From the NCBI GenBank assembly GCA_965661115.1, contig CBFICO010000118.1:1-7112 (forward strand): 7,112 nucleotides of DNA, read 5' to 3'. The stretch is from UBA6770 sp965661115. GTDB lineage: Bacteria > Bacteroidota > Bacteroidia > Flavobacteriales_G > Salibacteraceae. Shown here piece after piece: positions 1-6,219 of this stretch. Below the pieces are notes generated by a model. The model ran no database searches. It was not told the DNA's origin and worked only from the letters and a program-made list of their open reading frames with translations. The position numbers were made by a program, and so were the translations under genes. The stretch's first letter is position 1. Every line of letters begins with the position of its first letter.

Positions 1-57
1 CCTAAATTTGCAGTCCATTTGACGGAAGTAAATACAAATCCCGTAAACTACTATTAA
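1..57 (+). CDS. Nif3-like dinuclear metal-centre protein, C-terminal end only (partial)
   Basis: The first 57 bases read open in frame 1 and end at TAA (55-57), giving an 18-residue tail, PKFAVHLTEVNTNPVNYY. This resembles the C-terminus of Bacteroidota Nif3/YbgI-family proteins, which typically finish with a stretch like 'SE..TNPV.Y'. Family members are hexameric proteins with a two-metal site and a poorly defined hydrolase-like role; in Bacteroidota the gene commonly sits directly before a coiled-coil zinc-ribbon gene, exactly as here (10 nt to the next start). The metal ligands lie outside the window, so the call rests on the tail and the neighbour only. Confidence 0.6.
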   Translation, partial: PKFAVHLTEVNTNPVNYY

Positions 58-67
58 TTAAGTATAT

Positions 68-841
68 ATGGCTAAAAAAGCTGCAGTTGCGACTATCGAA
101 GAGAAACTAAGATCTCTATATGACTTACAATTAATCGATTCCAAAATCGACGAAATTCGTGCAACAAGAGGTGAATTACCCAAAGAAGTTGAAAATCTTG
201 AGTTAGAAATTGAAGAAATTCAAGGTCGTGTAAACAAGCTAAACGAAGAGATTGAAGGTTTAGAAGGAGATATCGCCAAAAAGAAATTAACCATCAAAGA
301 ATCTGAAGCGCAAATCAAAAAATACCAAAAGCAACTTGAGGACGTGAAAAACAGCCGTGAGTTTGAAGCGTTAACTAAAGAAGTTGAATTCCAAAATCTT
401 GAAATTGAGTTGGCTCAAAAAAGAATTAACGAATTCAAAGTAAAGATTGAAAACAAAAAAGAGATTCTAGGTTTAGCTGACGATAAATTGAAAGAGCGGT
501 CTAAAGATTTATCTGTAAAGAAAGGCGAGCTAGATACTATCATTTCTCAGAACGAGAAAAAAGAAAAAGCTTTAATGAAGCTTTCTGATGAGTACGGTTC
601 TAAAATTGAGCAAAGATTATTAGAGGGTTACAAAAGAATCAGAAACAATTCTATTCATGGCTTAGCGGTTGTTCCTGTTATTGACGGAGCAACTCAAGGT
701 TCTTTCTTTATGGTTCCTCCACAAAGAGAATTGGACATTAGAGCACGTAAAAAAATCATTATCAGTGAGCATTGCGGTAGAATTCTTGTTGATGAAGAAT
801 TGGCAAACGAAGAAGCTGAAAAAATGCAAGCAATGCTCTAA
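68..841 (+). CDS. Coiled-coil protein of the C4-type zinc-ribbon family (COG1579/CdsZ-like) with degenerate ribbon
   Basis: This 257-residue protein has a long Glu/Lys-rich helical hairpin (about residues 10-175), broken near 88-100 by the family-typical stretch KQLEDVKNSREFEAL. A C-terminal domain (about 198-245) follows, with VPPQRELDIRARKKI and CGRILVDEEL. The architecture and length match the COG1579 family, which includes Helicobacter FlgZ/HP0958 and chlamydial CdsZ, cytoplasmic adaptors proposed to bind nucleic acid or protein partners. In classic members two CxxC pairs bind zinc. Here the equivalent positions are Thr209, Ser212, Ser233 and Cys236, so only one cysteine remains and zinc binding of the usual kind is unlikely. 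The ATG at 68 lies 10 nt after the Nif3-like stop, so the two genes are probably co-transcribed; no Shine-Dalgarno sequence is evident. The precise function is unknown. Confidence 0.85.
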   Translation: MAKKAAVATIEEKLRSLYDLQLIDSKIDEIRATRGELPKEVENLELEIEEIQGRVNKLNEEIEGLEGDIAKKKLTIKESEAQIKKYQKQLEDVKNSREFEALTKEVEFQNLEIELAQKRINEFKVKIENKKEILGLADDKLKERSKDLSVKKGELDTIISQNEKKEKALMKLSDEYGSKIEQRLLEGYKRIRNNSIHGLAVVPVIDGATQGSFFMVPPQRELDIRARKKIIISEHCGRILVDEELANEEAEKMQAML

Positions 842-862
842 GTAACATTTCAAACGAATTAG

Positions 863-900
863 AAATCCCCAAGTTGTTCTTCAGCTAGGGGATTTTTTTT
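863..900 (+). terminator. Rho-independent terminator after the zinc-ribbon-family gene
   Basis: AAATCCCC (863-870) pairs perfectly with GGGGATTT (888-895) around a 17-nt loop, in which AG/CT may add two further pairs. The 3' arm runs into eight T residues (893-900). It begins 21 nt after the stop codon at 841, on the correct strand to end the Nif3-like/zinc-ribbon transcript and to isolate it from gapA. Confidence 0.85.
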
Positions 901-918
901 GTCCAAACCGAAAATTAG

Positions 919-950
919 TTTCAAAGTTCATAAGCAAATTTGTACTTATG
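919..950 (+). promoter_or_regulatory. Possible gapA promoter with an inverted repeat
   Basis: The 59-108 nt before the gapA start must hold its promoter if gapA starts its own transcript after the terminator. TTTC (919-922) followed after 20 nt by TACTTATG (943-950) is a one-mismatch-each fit to the Bacteroidota consensus TTTG / TAnnTTTG. The second box forms part of an inverted repeat, CATAAG (929-934) and CTTATG (945-950), which encloses the smaller palindrome CAAATTTG (935-942). That symmetry could be an operator, but AT-rich DNA gives such matches by chance. TAAACTTG (974-981) is an alternative -7 box lacking a clear upstream partner. Confidence 0.22.
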
Positions 951-1008
951 GTTATTTTTACTAAAAGTATTTTTAAACTTGCACCACATATTCATTAAAT
1001 CGAATACT

Positions 1009-2010
1009 ATGAGCACAAAAGCACAAATTGCCATAAATGGTTTTGGTAGAATTGGAAGACTTACTCTTAGGAATTTAATAGAGAGCAACAACCACGAAGT
1101 TGCAGCTATTAACGACCTTGCAGATATTAAAACACTGGCCCATTTGTTTGAATACGACTCGGCACAAGGAAATTTTAATGGTAAAGTTTCTTATTCTAAA
1201 AACGAGATTACAATAAATGGCAACTGTATTAAGGTCTATAACGAATCAGATCCATCACAACTGCCTTGGAACGATTTAAATATTGACATCGTAATTGAAT
1301 CAACAGGAAGATTTACTCATGAAAATGACGCCAAAAAACACCTAGAAGCAGGTGCTGAAAAGGTAATCATTTCTGCGCCAGCTAAAGGAAATGTCAAAAC
1401 TATTGTATTGGGGGTAAACGATGACAACCTAAATACAGAAGATCTGATTGTTTCTAATGCGTCATGTACCACGAATTGTCTAGCGCCGATTGTTCAAGTT
1501 TTAAACGAAAATTTTGGAATTGAAAAAGGCTATATTTCTACAGTGCATGCATACACAGCAGATCAAAGAATTCAAGATGCACCCCATAAAGATTTAAGAC
1601 GCGCCAGAGCAGCGGCACTATCCATAATTCCAACAACAACGGGTGCAGCTACTGCAGTTGGAAAAGTAATTCCAGCTTTACAAGGTAAACTAGACGGAAT
1701 TGCTCTTCGTGTACCAACGCCTGCCGGCTCTTTAACTGACATTACTGTTGAACTTTCGAAAGAAGTAACACTCGAAGAGATAAATGCTGTTTTTAAAGCT
1801 GCTGCTGATGGCGCAATGAAAGGGATTTTGCAATACTCAGAAGCGCCAATTGTTTCTGTTGACATTGTTGGAAACAAACACTCCAGTATATACGATGCTC
1901 CGCTAACAAGCGTAAATGGCAACATGGTAAAACTAGTTTCTTGGTACGACAATGAAGCTGGATACGCTGCTAGAACAGCAGATTTAGTAGACAGAATATC
2001 ATATCTTTAA
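1009..2010 (+). CDS. gapA: Glyceraldehyde-3-phosphate dehydrogenase, type I, NAD-dependent
   Basis: This glycolytic enzyme oxidises and phosphorylates glyceraldehyde 3-phosphate to 1,3-bisphosphoglycerate in the cytoplasm. The 333-residue product has the expected family length. Visible are the Rossmann motif NGFGRIGR (10-17), Asp36 placed to bind the adenosine ribose of NAD, the active-site motif SNASCTTNC with catalytic Cys153, His180 in STVHAYT, the S-loop with PHKDLRRARAA, TTTG (209-212), Arg234, and SWYDNEAGY (311-319) with Asn315 near the nicotinamide. The S-loop resembles Bacillus-type GapA rather than the Escherichia coli type. The reading frame extends 23 codons upstream to a TTG at 940, but that extension is hydrophobic, unlike the family, and covers the putative promoter; the ATG at 1009 gives the canonical N-terminus. 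A 37-nt gap separates it from the first GH17 gene, suggesting an operon. Confidence 0.96.
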   Translation: MSTKAQIAINGFGRIGRLTLRNLIESNNHEVAAINDLADIKTLAHLFEYDSAQGNFNGKVSYSKNEITINGNCIKVYNESDPSQLPWNDLNIDIVIESTGRFTHENDAKKHLEAGAEKVIISAPAKGNVKTIVLGVNDDNLNTEDLIVSNASCTTNCLAPIVQVLNENFGIEKGYISTVHAYTADQRIQDAPHKDLRRARAAALSIIPTTTGAATAVGKVIPALQGKLDGIALRVPTPAGSLTDITVELSKEVTLEEINAVFKAAADGAMKGILQYSEAPIVSVDIVGNKHSSIYDAPLTSVNGNMVKLVSWYDNEAGYAARTADLVDRISYL

Positions 2011-2047
2011 ATAAGACATTAATACACCACACAAATAATTACACTAA

Positions 2048-2956
2048 ATGTCCTACCCATTAAACTATGTTCAACGCAAGCAAACTTTTGACAGTGTTGC
2101 TTCAGAATTGGATTTTGCAAACCACTCGAAACAAGATTTAGTAAAGCTTTGGAAAAAGTTGCTAGATCAAGGCATGCACGGAATTTGTTTCAGCATGTAT
2201 GAAGACGGTCAGAGCCCTGGAGTTGAAATTACACCTGAACAGGTAGAACGCAGAATCAAAATTTTAAAACCACATACCAAGTGGGTACGGTCTTTTTCTT
2301 GTATTGAAGGCAATGAACACATTCCTGTAATTGCTCACAAACATGGGCTAAAAACATTAGTTGGTGCTTGGCTTAGCGACGATGAAGAGATGAATGAGCA
2401 AGAAATTAACGGACTCATTACTTTAGCTAAACAAGGAGTGGTTAATGTTGCTGCTGTTGGTAATGAAGTAATGTATAGAGGAGAGTTATCTGAGGAAAAA
2501 TTAATTGCTTACATAAATCGAATAAAAGAAGCTATTCCAGAAATACCGGTAGGTTACGTAGACGCCTATTATGAATTTACAGAGCGACCTGCAATAACAG
2601 AAGCTTGCGATGTTATTTTATCTAATTGTTACCCCTACTGGGAAGGAACTCCATTGGAAGGTGCTTTGGGTCATATGCAAGCAATGTATAATCAAGCGGC
2701 AGCTTCAGCACCGGGCAAAAAAGTAATTATTACTGAAACTGGTTGGCCAAGCAAAGGCGAAAATTTTGAAGGTGCATTTCCGTCGGAAGAAGCTGCAATG
2801 AAGTACTTTATAAATGCTCAACTTTGGGCAGAAGAAGCGGGAATTGAAATGTTTTATTTCTCTTCATTTGATGAGTCTTGGAAGGTAGGTGCCGAAGGTG
2901 ATGTTGGCGCCTATTGGGGAATTTGGGACAAAGACGAAAAACTAAAGTTTCACTAA
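2048..2956 (+). CDS. Glycoside hydrolase family 17-like protein, cytoplasmic (first of a tandem pair)
   Basis: This 302-residue protein has the pattern of a GH17 (beta/alpha)8 barrel, close to the exo-beta-1,3-glucanase group COG5309. The two catalytic acids are apparent: proton donor Glu140 in AAVGNEV and nucleophile Glu230 in IITETGWPS. Other GH17-like marks are DGQSPG (53-58), WVRSFSC (79-85), VGAWLS (105-110), the aromatic strand end SNCYPYW (192-198) and FDESWK (274-279). GH17 enzymes hydrolyse or transglycosylate beta-1,3-glucans such as laminarin. There is no signal peptide or lipobox, so it should work in the cytoplasm, perhaps on imported laminarin oligosaccharides or on a glucan made by the cell. 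It lies 37 nt after gapA and 9 nt before a divergent paralogue. Substrate and direction (hydrolysis versus transfer) cannot be read from the sequence. Confidence 0.85.
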   Translation: MSYPLNYVQRKQTFDSVASELDFANHSKQDLVKLWKKLLDQGMHGICFSMYEDGQSPGVEITPEQVERRIKILKPHTKWVRSFSCIEGNEHIPVIAHKHGLKTLVGAWLSDDEEMNEQEINGLITLAKQGVVNVAAVGNEVMYRGELSEEKLIAYINRIKEAIPEIPVGYVDAYYEFTERPAITEACDVILSNCYPYWEGTPLEGALGHMQAMYNQAAASAPGKKVIITETGWPSKGENFEGAFPSEEAAMKYFINAQLWAEEAGIEMFYFSSFDESWKVGAEGDVGAYWGIWDKDEKLKFH

Positions 2957-2965
2957 AACTAATTT

Positions 2966-3916
2966 ATGGATTATAGAGACGTATTAAACATTCCATCGGG
3001 AAAAGCCATTTGCTATTCTGGTTTTAGAAAAGGACAAGCTCCAGGCTTGGTTTATCCAACTTATGAGCAAGTAAAGGAAGACTTGCTAATACTGCAAAAG
3101 AACTGGAAATACTTACGTCTATACGATTGTGATCAACACGCAAAAACAGTTTTAGAAATCATCAGAAAAGAGGGTTTCGACTTTAAAGTAATGTTGGGAG
3201 CCTATATTGTGGCAGAACTCAACAACCAAGGTTGTCCTTGGGGAGGCTCCTACTCTATCGAGCAATTAGAAAAAAACAGAAAACAAAACGACGCCATTAT
3301 TTATAAGTTAGGCAAATGGGCAAACGAATATGAGGATATTGTTTGCTGCTTGTCTGTTGGTAATGAAGCCTGCGTGGAATGGACCGATCATTATGTTTCT
3401 GTGCATAGAGTTATAGATTTTGTAACGACTGTAAAATCAGTTGCAAAACAGCCAGTAACATTTTGCGAAAACTATGTTCCTTGGTTAAATAAATTAGAGC
3501 CTTTAGCAGAGGTGGTTGATTTTATTTCTATTCACACCTATCCTGTTTGGGAATACCAAAACATTCATGCGGGTCTAGAATACACCCAAGAAAACTACTA
3601 CGCCATTGCCAAGAAATATCCAAAAAAGGTAGTTGTAATTACAGAGGCCGGATGGGCTACCAACTCAAATGGTAGAGGAATTGATCCAGAGAATGTCTCA
3701 GAAGAATTTCAGAAAACCTACTATGAAGATTTGATGCATTGGTGCGAAAAAGATAACATTCTCACCTTTATATTCGAAGCATTTGATGAATCTTGGAAAG
3801 GATCTGCTGAGCCCATGGAACCCGAAAAACATTGGGGATTATTCTATGAAAACAGATTGCCTAAAAAAGTAATGAAGGGGTTGTATCACCCAAAAAGAAA
3901 GTTTTCGATAAAATAA
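2966..3916 (+). CDS. Glycoside hydrolase family 17-like protein, cytoplasmic (second of a tandem pair)
   Basis: This 316-residue protein is a divergent relative of the preceding gene product. It retains SVGNEAC with proton-donor Glu134 and VITEAGWAT with nucleophile Glu227, plus SGFRKGQAPG (18-27), YLRLYDCDQH (49-58), VMLGAYI (75-81), SIHTYPVW (188-195) and FDESWK (273-278). The pattern fits the COG5309 exo-beta-1,3-glucanase-like group of GH17. Against its neighbour it has an extra Asn/Gln/Gly-rich stretch near 85-108 and a basic tail (about 307-316). It has no signal peptide or membrane segment and so is predicted to be cytoplasmic. The 9-nt gap after the previous stop implies co-transcription with that gene and gapA. 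The two paralogues may act on different linkages or chain lengths, or one may be a transglycosylase; this is inference. It ends at the convergent junction with the minus-strand genes. Confidence 0.82.
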   Translation: MDYRDVLNIPSGKAICYSGFRKGQAPGLVYPTYEQVKEDLLILQKNWKYLRLYDCDQHAKTVLEIIRKEGFDFKVMLGAYIVAELNNQGCPWGGSYSIEQLEKNRKQNDAIIYKLGKWANEYEDIVCCLSVGNEACVEWTDHYVSVHRVIDFVTTVKSVAKQPVTFCENYVPWLNKLEPLAEVVDFISIHTYPVWEYQNIHAGLEYTQENYYAIAKKYPKKVVVITEAGWATNSNGRGIDPENVSEEFQKTYYEDLMHWCEKDNILTFIFEAFDESWKGSAEPMEPEKHWGLFYENRLPKKVMKGLYHPKRKFSIK

Positions 3917-3940
3917 GAATGAAACACGGCATTCATTTTA
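3911..3940. terminator. Small hairpin at the convergent junction, possible bidirectional terminator
   Basis: AATGAA (3918-3923) pairs with TTCATT (3932-3937) around an 8-nt loop; TAA (3914-3916) and TTA (3938-3940) can extend the stem if one G (3917) is bulged. These extensions are themselves the stop codons of the two convergent genes. The 3' side is U-rich in both directions (TTTTA on plus, a CTTATTTTATC-like run on minus), but the stem is weak and AU-rich, so terminator activity is uncertain. Confidence 0.4.
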
Positions 3941-5392
3941 CTCCAAATAAACACCAACACTAACCACCACTTGGTGTTGTTGGAGCTTCTGAGTACTTAG
4001 TTTTAAGTTGATATTTTCTGCAAAATGAATGTTTCTGTTTACAGCGTTCGACATAGTATACCCATAACCAATATCAAACATCATTTTTTTAATCCTATAT
4101 CCTCCACCAAAGCCAAAGAACTGTCTTTCAGCTAATGTTGAGTTAGTAACTGCCGAACGAAATGCGTAACCAGCCCTCATAGAAATTGGCCCAAACACTT
4201 TCTCTACTCCAACTCTAGTATTAAATGTTGGATTAAATACGTTTTCTATCTCTTGATTAATTTCGGTGAAATCTATTCCTCTAAACGGAATTGTTCTAAA
4301 CTCAATTACTTCATTGCCAACTAACTCAGCACCAATGTTTATAGCACCTAACTTCTTTTTTGCGGCCCCAAAGCTTAAACCTAGAATATAGGGACTCCGA
4401 AACTTATAATCGTTCAAGCTTTCGGGTGAATTTGCCGATGTTGGATCTCTATCTTTCCAATTAGCAGTTAGATCACTGGTGTAAACCTCTGATAGTTTAA
4501 AATACTCCGTGCTTCTGAAAGAAGCACCCATTCTCAAGTATTTATTGATTCTATAAATTGCACCCAGCTTAAACTGAAATCCATTTCCGCGAATGGTAAG
4601 ATTGTTTTCTTGTTGCCAGTCTTTTACAAAAGTGTTGGGGTCGTTTTCTGGTAAAACTTCCCTATAAACCGAGTTACTAGCGTATCGTAATGCAGAAAAA
4701 CCAATAGTTGCACCAAGGTAAAGTTTGTTTCTAAAATTACCTCCAAGCCCAAAGCTGTAATGCCCTATTCCGCGTTCCTCGCTATCCGCTCTAGTTTGAG
4801 TTTGCCCATGGAATTCGTTTGCGTGGTAATATTCTCCATTTAACGTATCAATTAGAAATGCCCCCCATGCTAAACCAGCTCCAAATGGAAAAAAGTTCTC
4901 AATCGATTCAACCGTCACATCTGGATCTTCAATTACATCAAGGAAATACAAATCGAGTAATGAACTTTGATTATTCACTCCCGAAAACCGTGTGTTTGAG
5001 GTAAATACTCGTTGTTGATTGTATCCAAAGTACATATTTACAAATTCCCAATCTGGGTGGTCAGATTCCTCTGCAAGTACAACAGAAAAATTCGATAAGC
5101 GCCCAAAGGTCCTATCAGCCGAAGAGTTCGTTCCGTAATGCTCAATTGTTGAACTATTATTTCCAACCGTGATACTTGAAGAAAACTGGCCTCTTCTAAA
5201 TACACCTAACCCAGCTGGATTGGTATTTACTGCACTTAACTCCCCTCCTAGTGATCCAAACGCACCAGCCATAGAAACGTAGCGCGCACTGCCCATTATT
5301 TCTTGCTGAGAAAAACGCGCAACATCTTCTAAATTCTGAGCTAAAGCTGACTGAAAACAAATAAAAAGTACGCCTAGAAAAACAAGACGCAT
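3938..5392 (-). CDS. Outer-membrane beta-barrel protein, FadL/OMPP1-like (often labelled 'hemin receptor' in flavobacteria)
   Basis: This 484-residue protein starts with a clear signal peptide (about residues 1-18, cleavage after SALA before Gln19). The mature N-terminus carries RFSQQEIMGSARYVSMAGAF and then GGELSAVNTNPAG (49-61). The NPAG motif near the start of the mature chain is a hallmark of FadL/OMPP1/TodX-type 14-stranded transporters. The rest is rich in alternating aromatic/polar strands and Gly/Asn turns, such as GHYSFGLGGNF and MMFDIGYGYTM. The family moves hydrophobic small molecules across the outer membrane; the 'hemin receptor' label used for flavobacterial relatives is weakly founded. 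The C-terminus, VVVSVGVYLE, ends in Glu rather than the usual terminal aromatic of the barrel-assembly signal. The start lies one nucleotide after the stop of the upstream lipoprotein gene, so translational coupling and a shared role are likely. The transported substrate is unknown. Confidence 0.82.
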   Translation of the reverse strand: MRLVFLGVLFICFQSALAQNLEDVARFSQQEIMGSARYVSMAGAFGSLGGELSAVNTNPAGLGVFRRGQFSSSITVGNNSSTIEHYGTNSSADRTFGRLSNFSVVLAEESDHPDWEFVNMYFGYNQQRVFTSNTRFSGVNNQSSLLDLYFLDVIEDPDVTVESIENFFPFGAGLAWGAFLIDTLNGEYYHANEFHGQTQTRADSEERGIGHYSFGLGGNFRNKLYLGATIGFSALRYASNSVYREVLPENDPNTFVKDWQQENNLTIRGNGFQFKLGAIYRINKYLRMGASFRSTEYFKLSEVYTSDLTANWKDRDPTSANSPESLNDYKFRSPYILGLSFGAAKKKLGAINIGAELVGNEVIEFRTIPFRGIDFTEINQEIENVFNPTFNTRVGVEKVFGPISMRAGYAFRSAVTNSTLAERQFFGFGGGYRIKKMMFDIGYGYTMSNAVNRNIHFAENINLKLSTQKLQQHQVVVSVGVYLE

Positions 5393-5393
5393 A

Positions 5394-6188
5394 TTACCTT
5401 CTTCTTACTCCTTGAACTGAGCCTGACCTACTTGAACCACTAGAACCTGAGCTTCTAGAAGAATTGTGGTAACCTGGATTTGACCAAACTCCAGAACTAG
5501 AACCTGAACCTGTCCGGTATTTTCTACTGCTGTTGGAATTATAGCCAGGCTTTGATGTAGAGGAATTACTCTGGTTGTTGGCATTTGGTCTTATCGGTTG
5601 AACTATTCTGTTTAATCGGTCTGCCTCGTATCTTGAAGAAGAAACATTTGGACGATAAGGTTTCGTTTCTACCACTACATTACTGTTTGTATTTGGAATG
5701 TAGCTTGTTCCCGCCCCTACGTGTATCATTTGCCCATGACTATGCGACGGGAAATAATATGGGTTGTAATACGGATTAAATGTATTGTATGGAGACACAA
5801 AACCAGGCTGCATCATTGGTTGCCTAATATACCAGCTGTTTCCAGCAGATATACCTAAACCCACCATAGGGTAATTTACAGGATTTGAAAAACTAGAATT
5901 TGGAGCAGGGCTTTCGTTCGCTTTAGGAACGTAATTATCTTCAGCCTCCATTGCAGCAAGTCTATCTTCAAATGTTGGATTTAAACACCTTGATTCAGAT
6001 TCGTCGAAATATACTACGGCATCTTCTGGAACAGCAACGTTTTCGTTGTTTAAGATGGCTGAGAAATTAAAATTGTGGGTTACTTCATCGTTGTAATAAA
6101 GGTCATCGGTGTAGTAATTTGATTGTTCCAAGCTTGAACAGCTTGTAAGAAAACTTAAACCAACTATGTAAAACCAACCTCTTTTCAT
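5394..6188 (-). CDS. Ser/Asn/Tyr-rich lipoprotein of unknown function
   Basis: From the chosen start the product has 264 residues. MKRGWFYIVGLSFLTSC is a typical lipoprotein signal: basic n-region, hydrophobic core and lipobox with lipidated Cys17. An in-frame ATG at 6212 would add eight residues (MILAIFKA) before the basic MKR; the 6188 start is preferred on signal-peptide grounds, not on a ribosome site. After Cys17 comes SSLEQSNYY without an acidic run at +2 to +6, so there is no obvious surface-export signal of the Capnocytophaga/Flavobacterium kind. The mature chain has an acidic section (about 28-85), a Tyr/Pro/Asn section with NPYYNPYYFP (138-147), and a Ser/Gly/Arg low-complexity tail (about 205-264) ending in RRR. 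It looks largely unstructured. I recognise no enzymatic domain. It sits between threonine aldolase and the barrel gene and is tightly linked to the latter, suggesting an envelope partner. Confidence 0.75.
   Translation of the reverse strand: MKRGWFYIVGLSFLTSCSSLEQSNYYTDDLYYNDEVTHNFNFSAILNNENVAVPEDAVVYFDESESRCLNPTFEDRLAAMEAEDNYVPKANESPAPNSSFSNPVNYPMVGLGISAGNSWYIRQPMMQPGFVSPYNTFNPYYNPYYFPSHSHGQMIHVGAGTSYIPNTNSNVVVETKPYRPNVSSSRYEADRLNRIVQPIRPNANNQSNSSTSKPGYNSNSSRKYRTGSGSSSGVWSNPGYHNSSRSSGSSGSSRSGSVQGVRRR
5397..5405 (-). promoter_or_regulatory. Shine-Dalgarno-like purine run before the outer-membrane protein gene
   Basis: On the minus strand AGAAGAAGG ends 4 nt before the ATG of the barrel gene (stop-T-start arrangement TAATATG). 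The same bases encode the terminal Arg-Arg-Arg of the lipoprotein, so the match may reflect coding, not selection for ribosome binding. Bacteroidota use Shine-Dalgarno sequences weakly; the one-nucleotide intergenic distance argues for translational reinitiation either way. Confidence 0.35.
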
Positions 6189-6219
6189 TGCTTTAAAAAT
6201 AGCAAGAATCATTCCGAAT

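Noticed and set aside
940..1008. N-terminal extension of GAPDH from a TTG at 940
   Set aside because: The 23 extra residues are hydrophobic and unlike any GAPDH N-terminus; the ATG at 1009 gives the canonical length and places the Rossmann motif at residues 10-17.
1572..1952. 126-codon open frame on the minus strand inside gapA
   Set aside because: It is antisense to a strongly conserved enzyme and its translation shows no recognisable domain; it is explained by the coding bias of gapA.
4819..5004. Short plus-strand open frame inside the barrel gene
   Set aside because: It is an antisense shadow of the outer-membrane protein gene, with no domain or start signal. The same holds for the open frames at 662-853 (minus) and 5585-5779 (plus).
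5400..5540. Repeated GAACCTGA/CTAGAA-like words suggesting a tandem repeat or CRISPR
   Set aside because: The words are irregularly spaced and come from the Ser/Gly/Arg codons of the lipoprotein tail; there is no constant repeat with unique spacers.
6189..6212. Longer start for the lipoprotein at the ATG at 6212
   Set aside because: It would place eight mostly hydrophobic residues before the basic MKR; the shorter start gives a textbook lipoprotein signal. It cannot be fully excluded.
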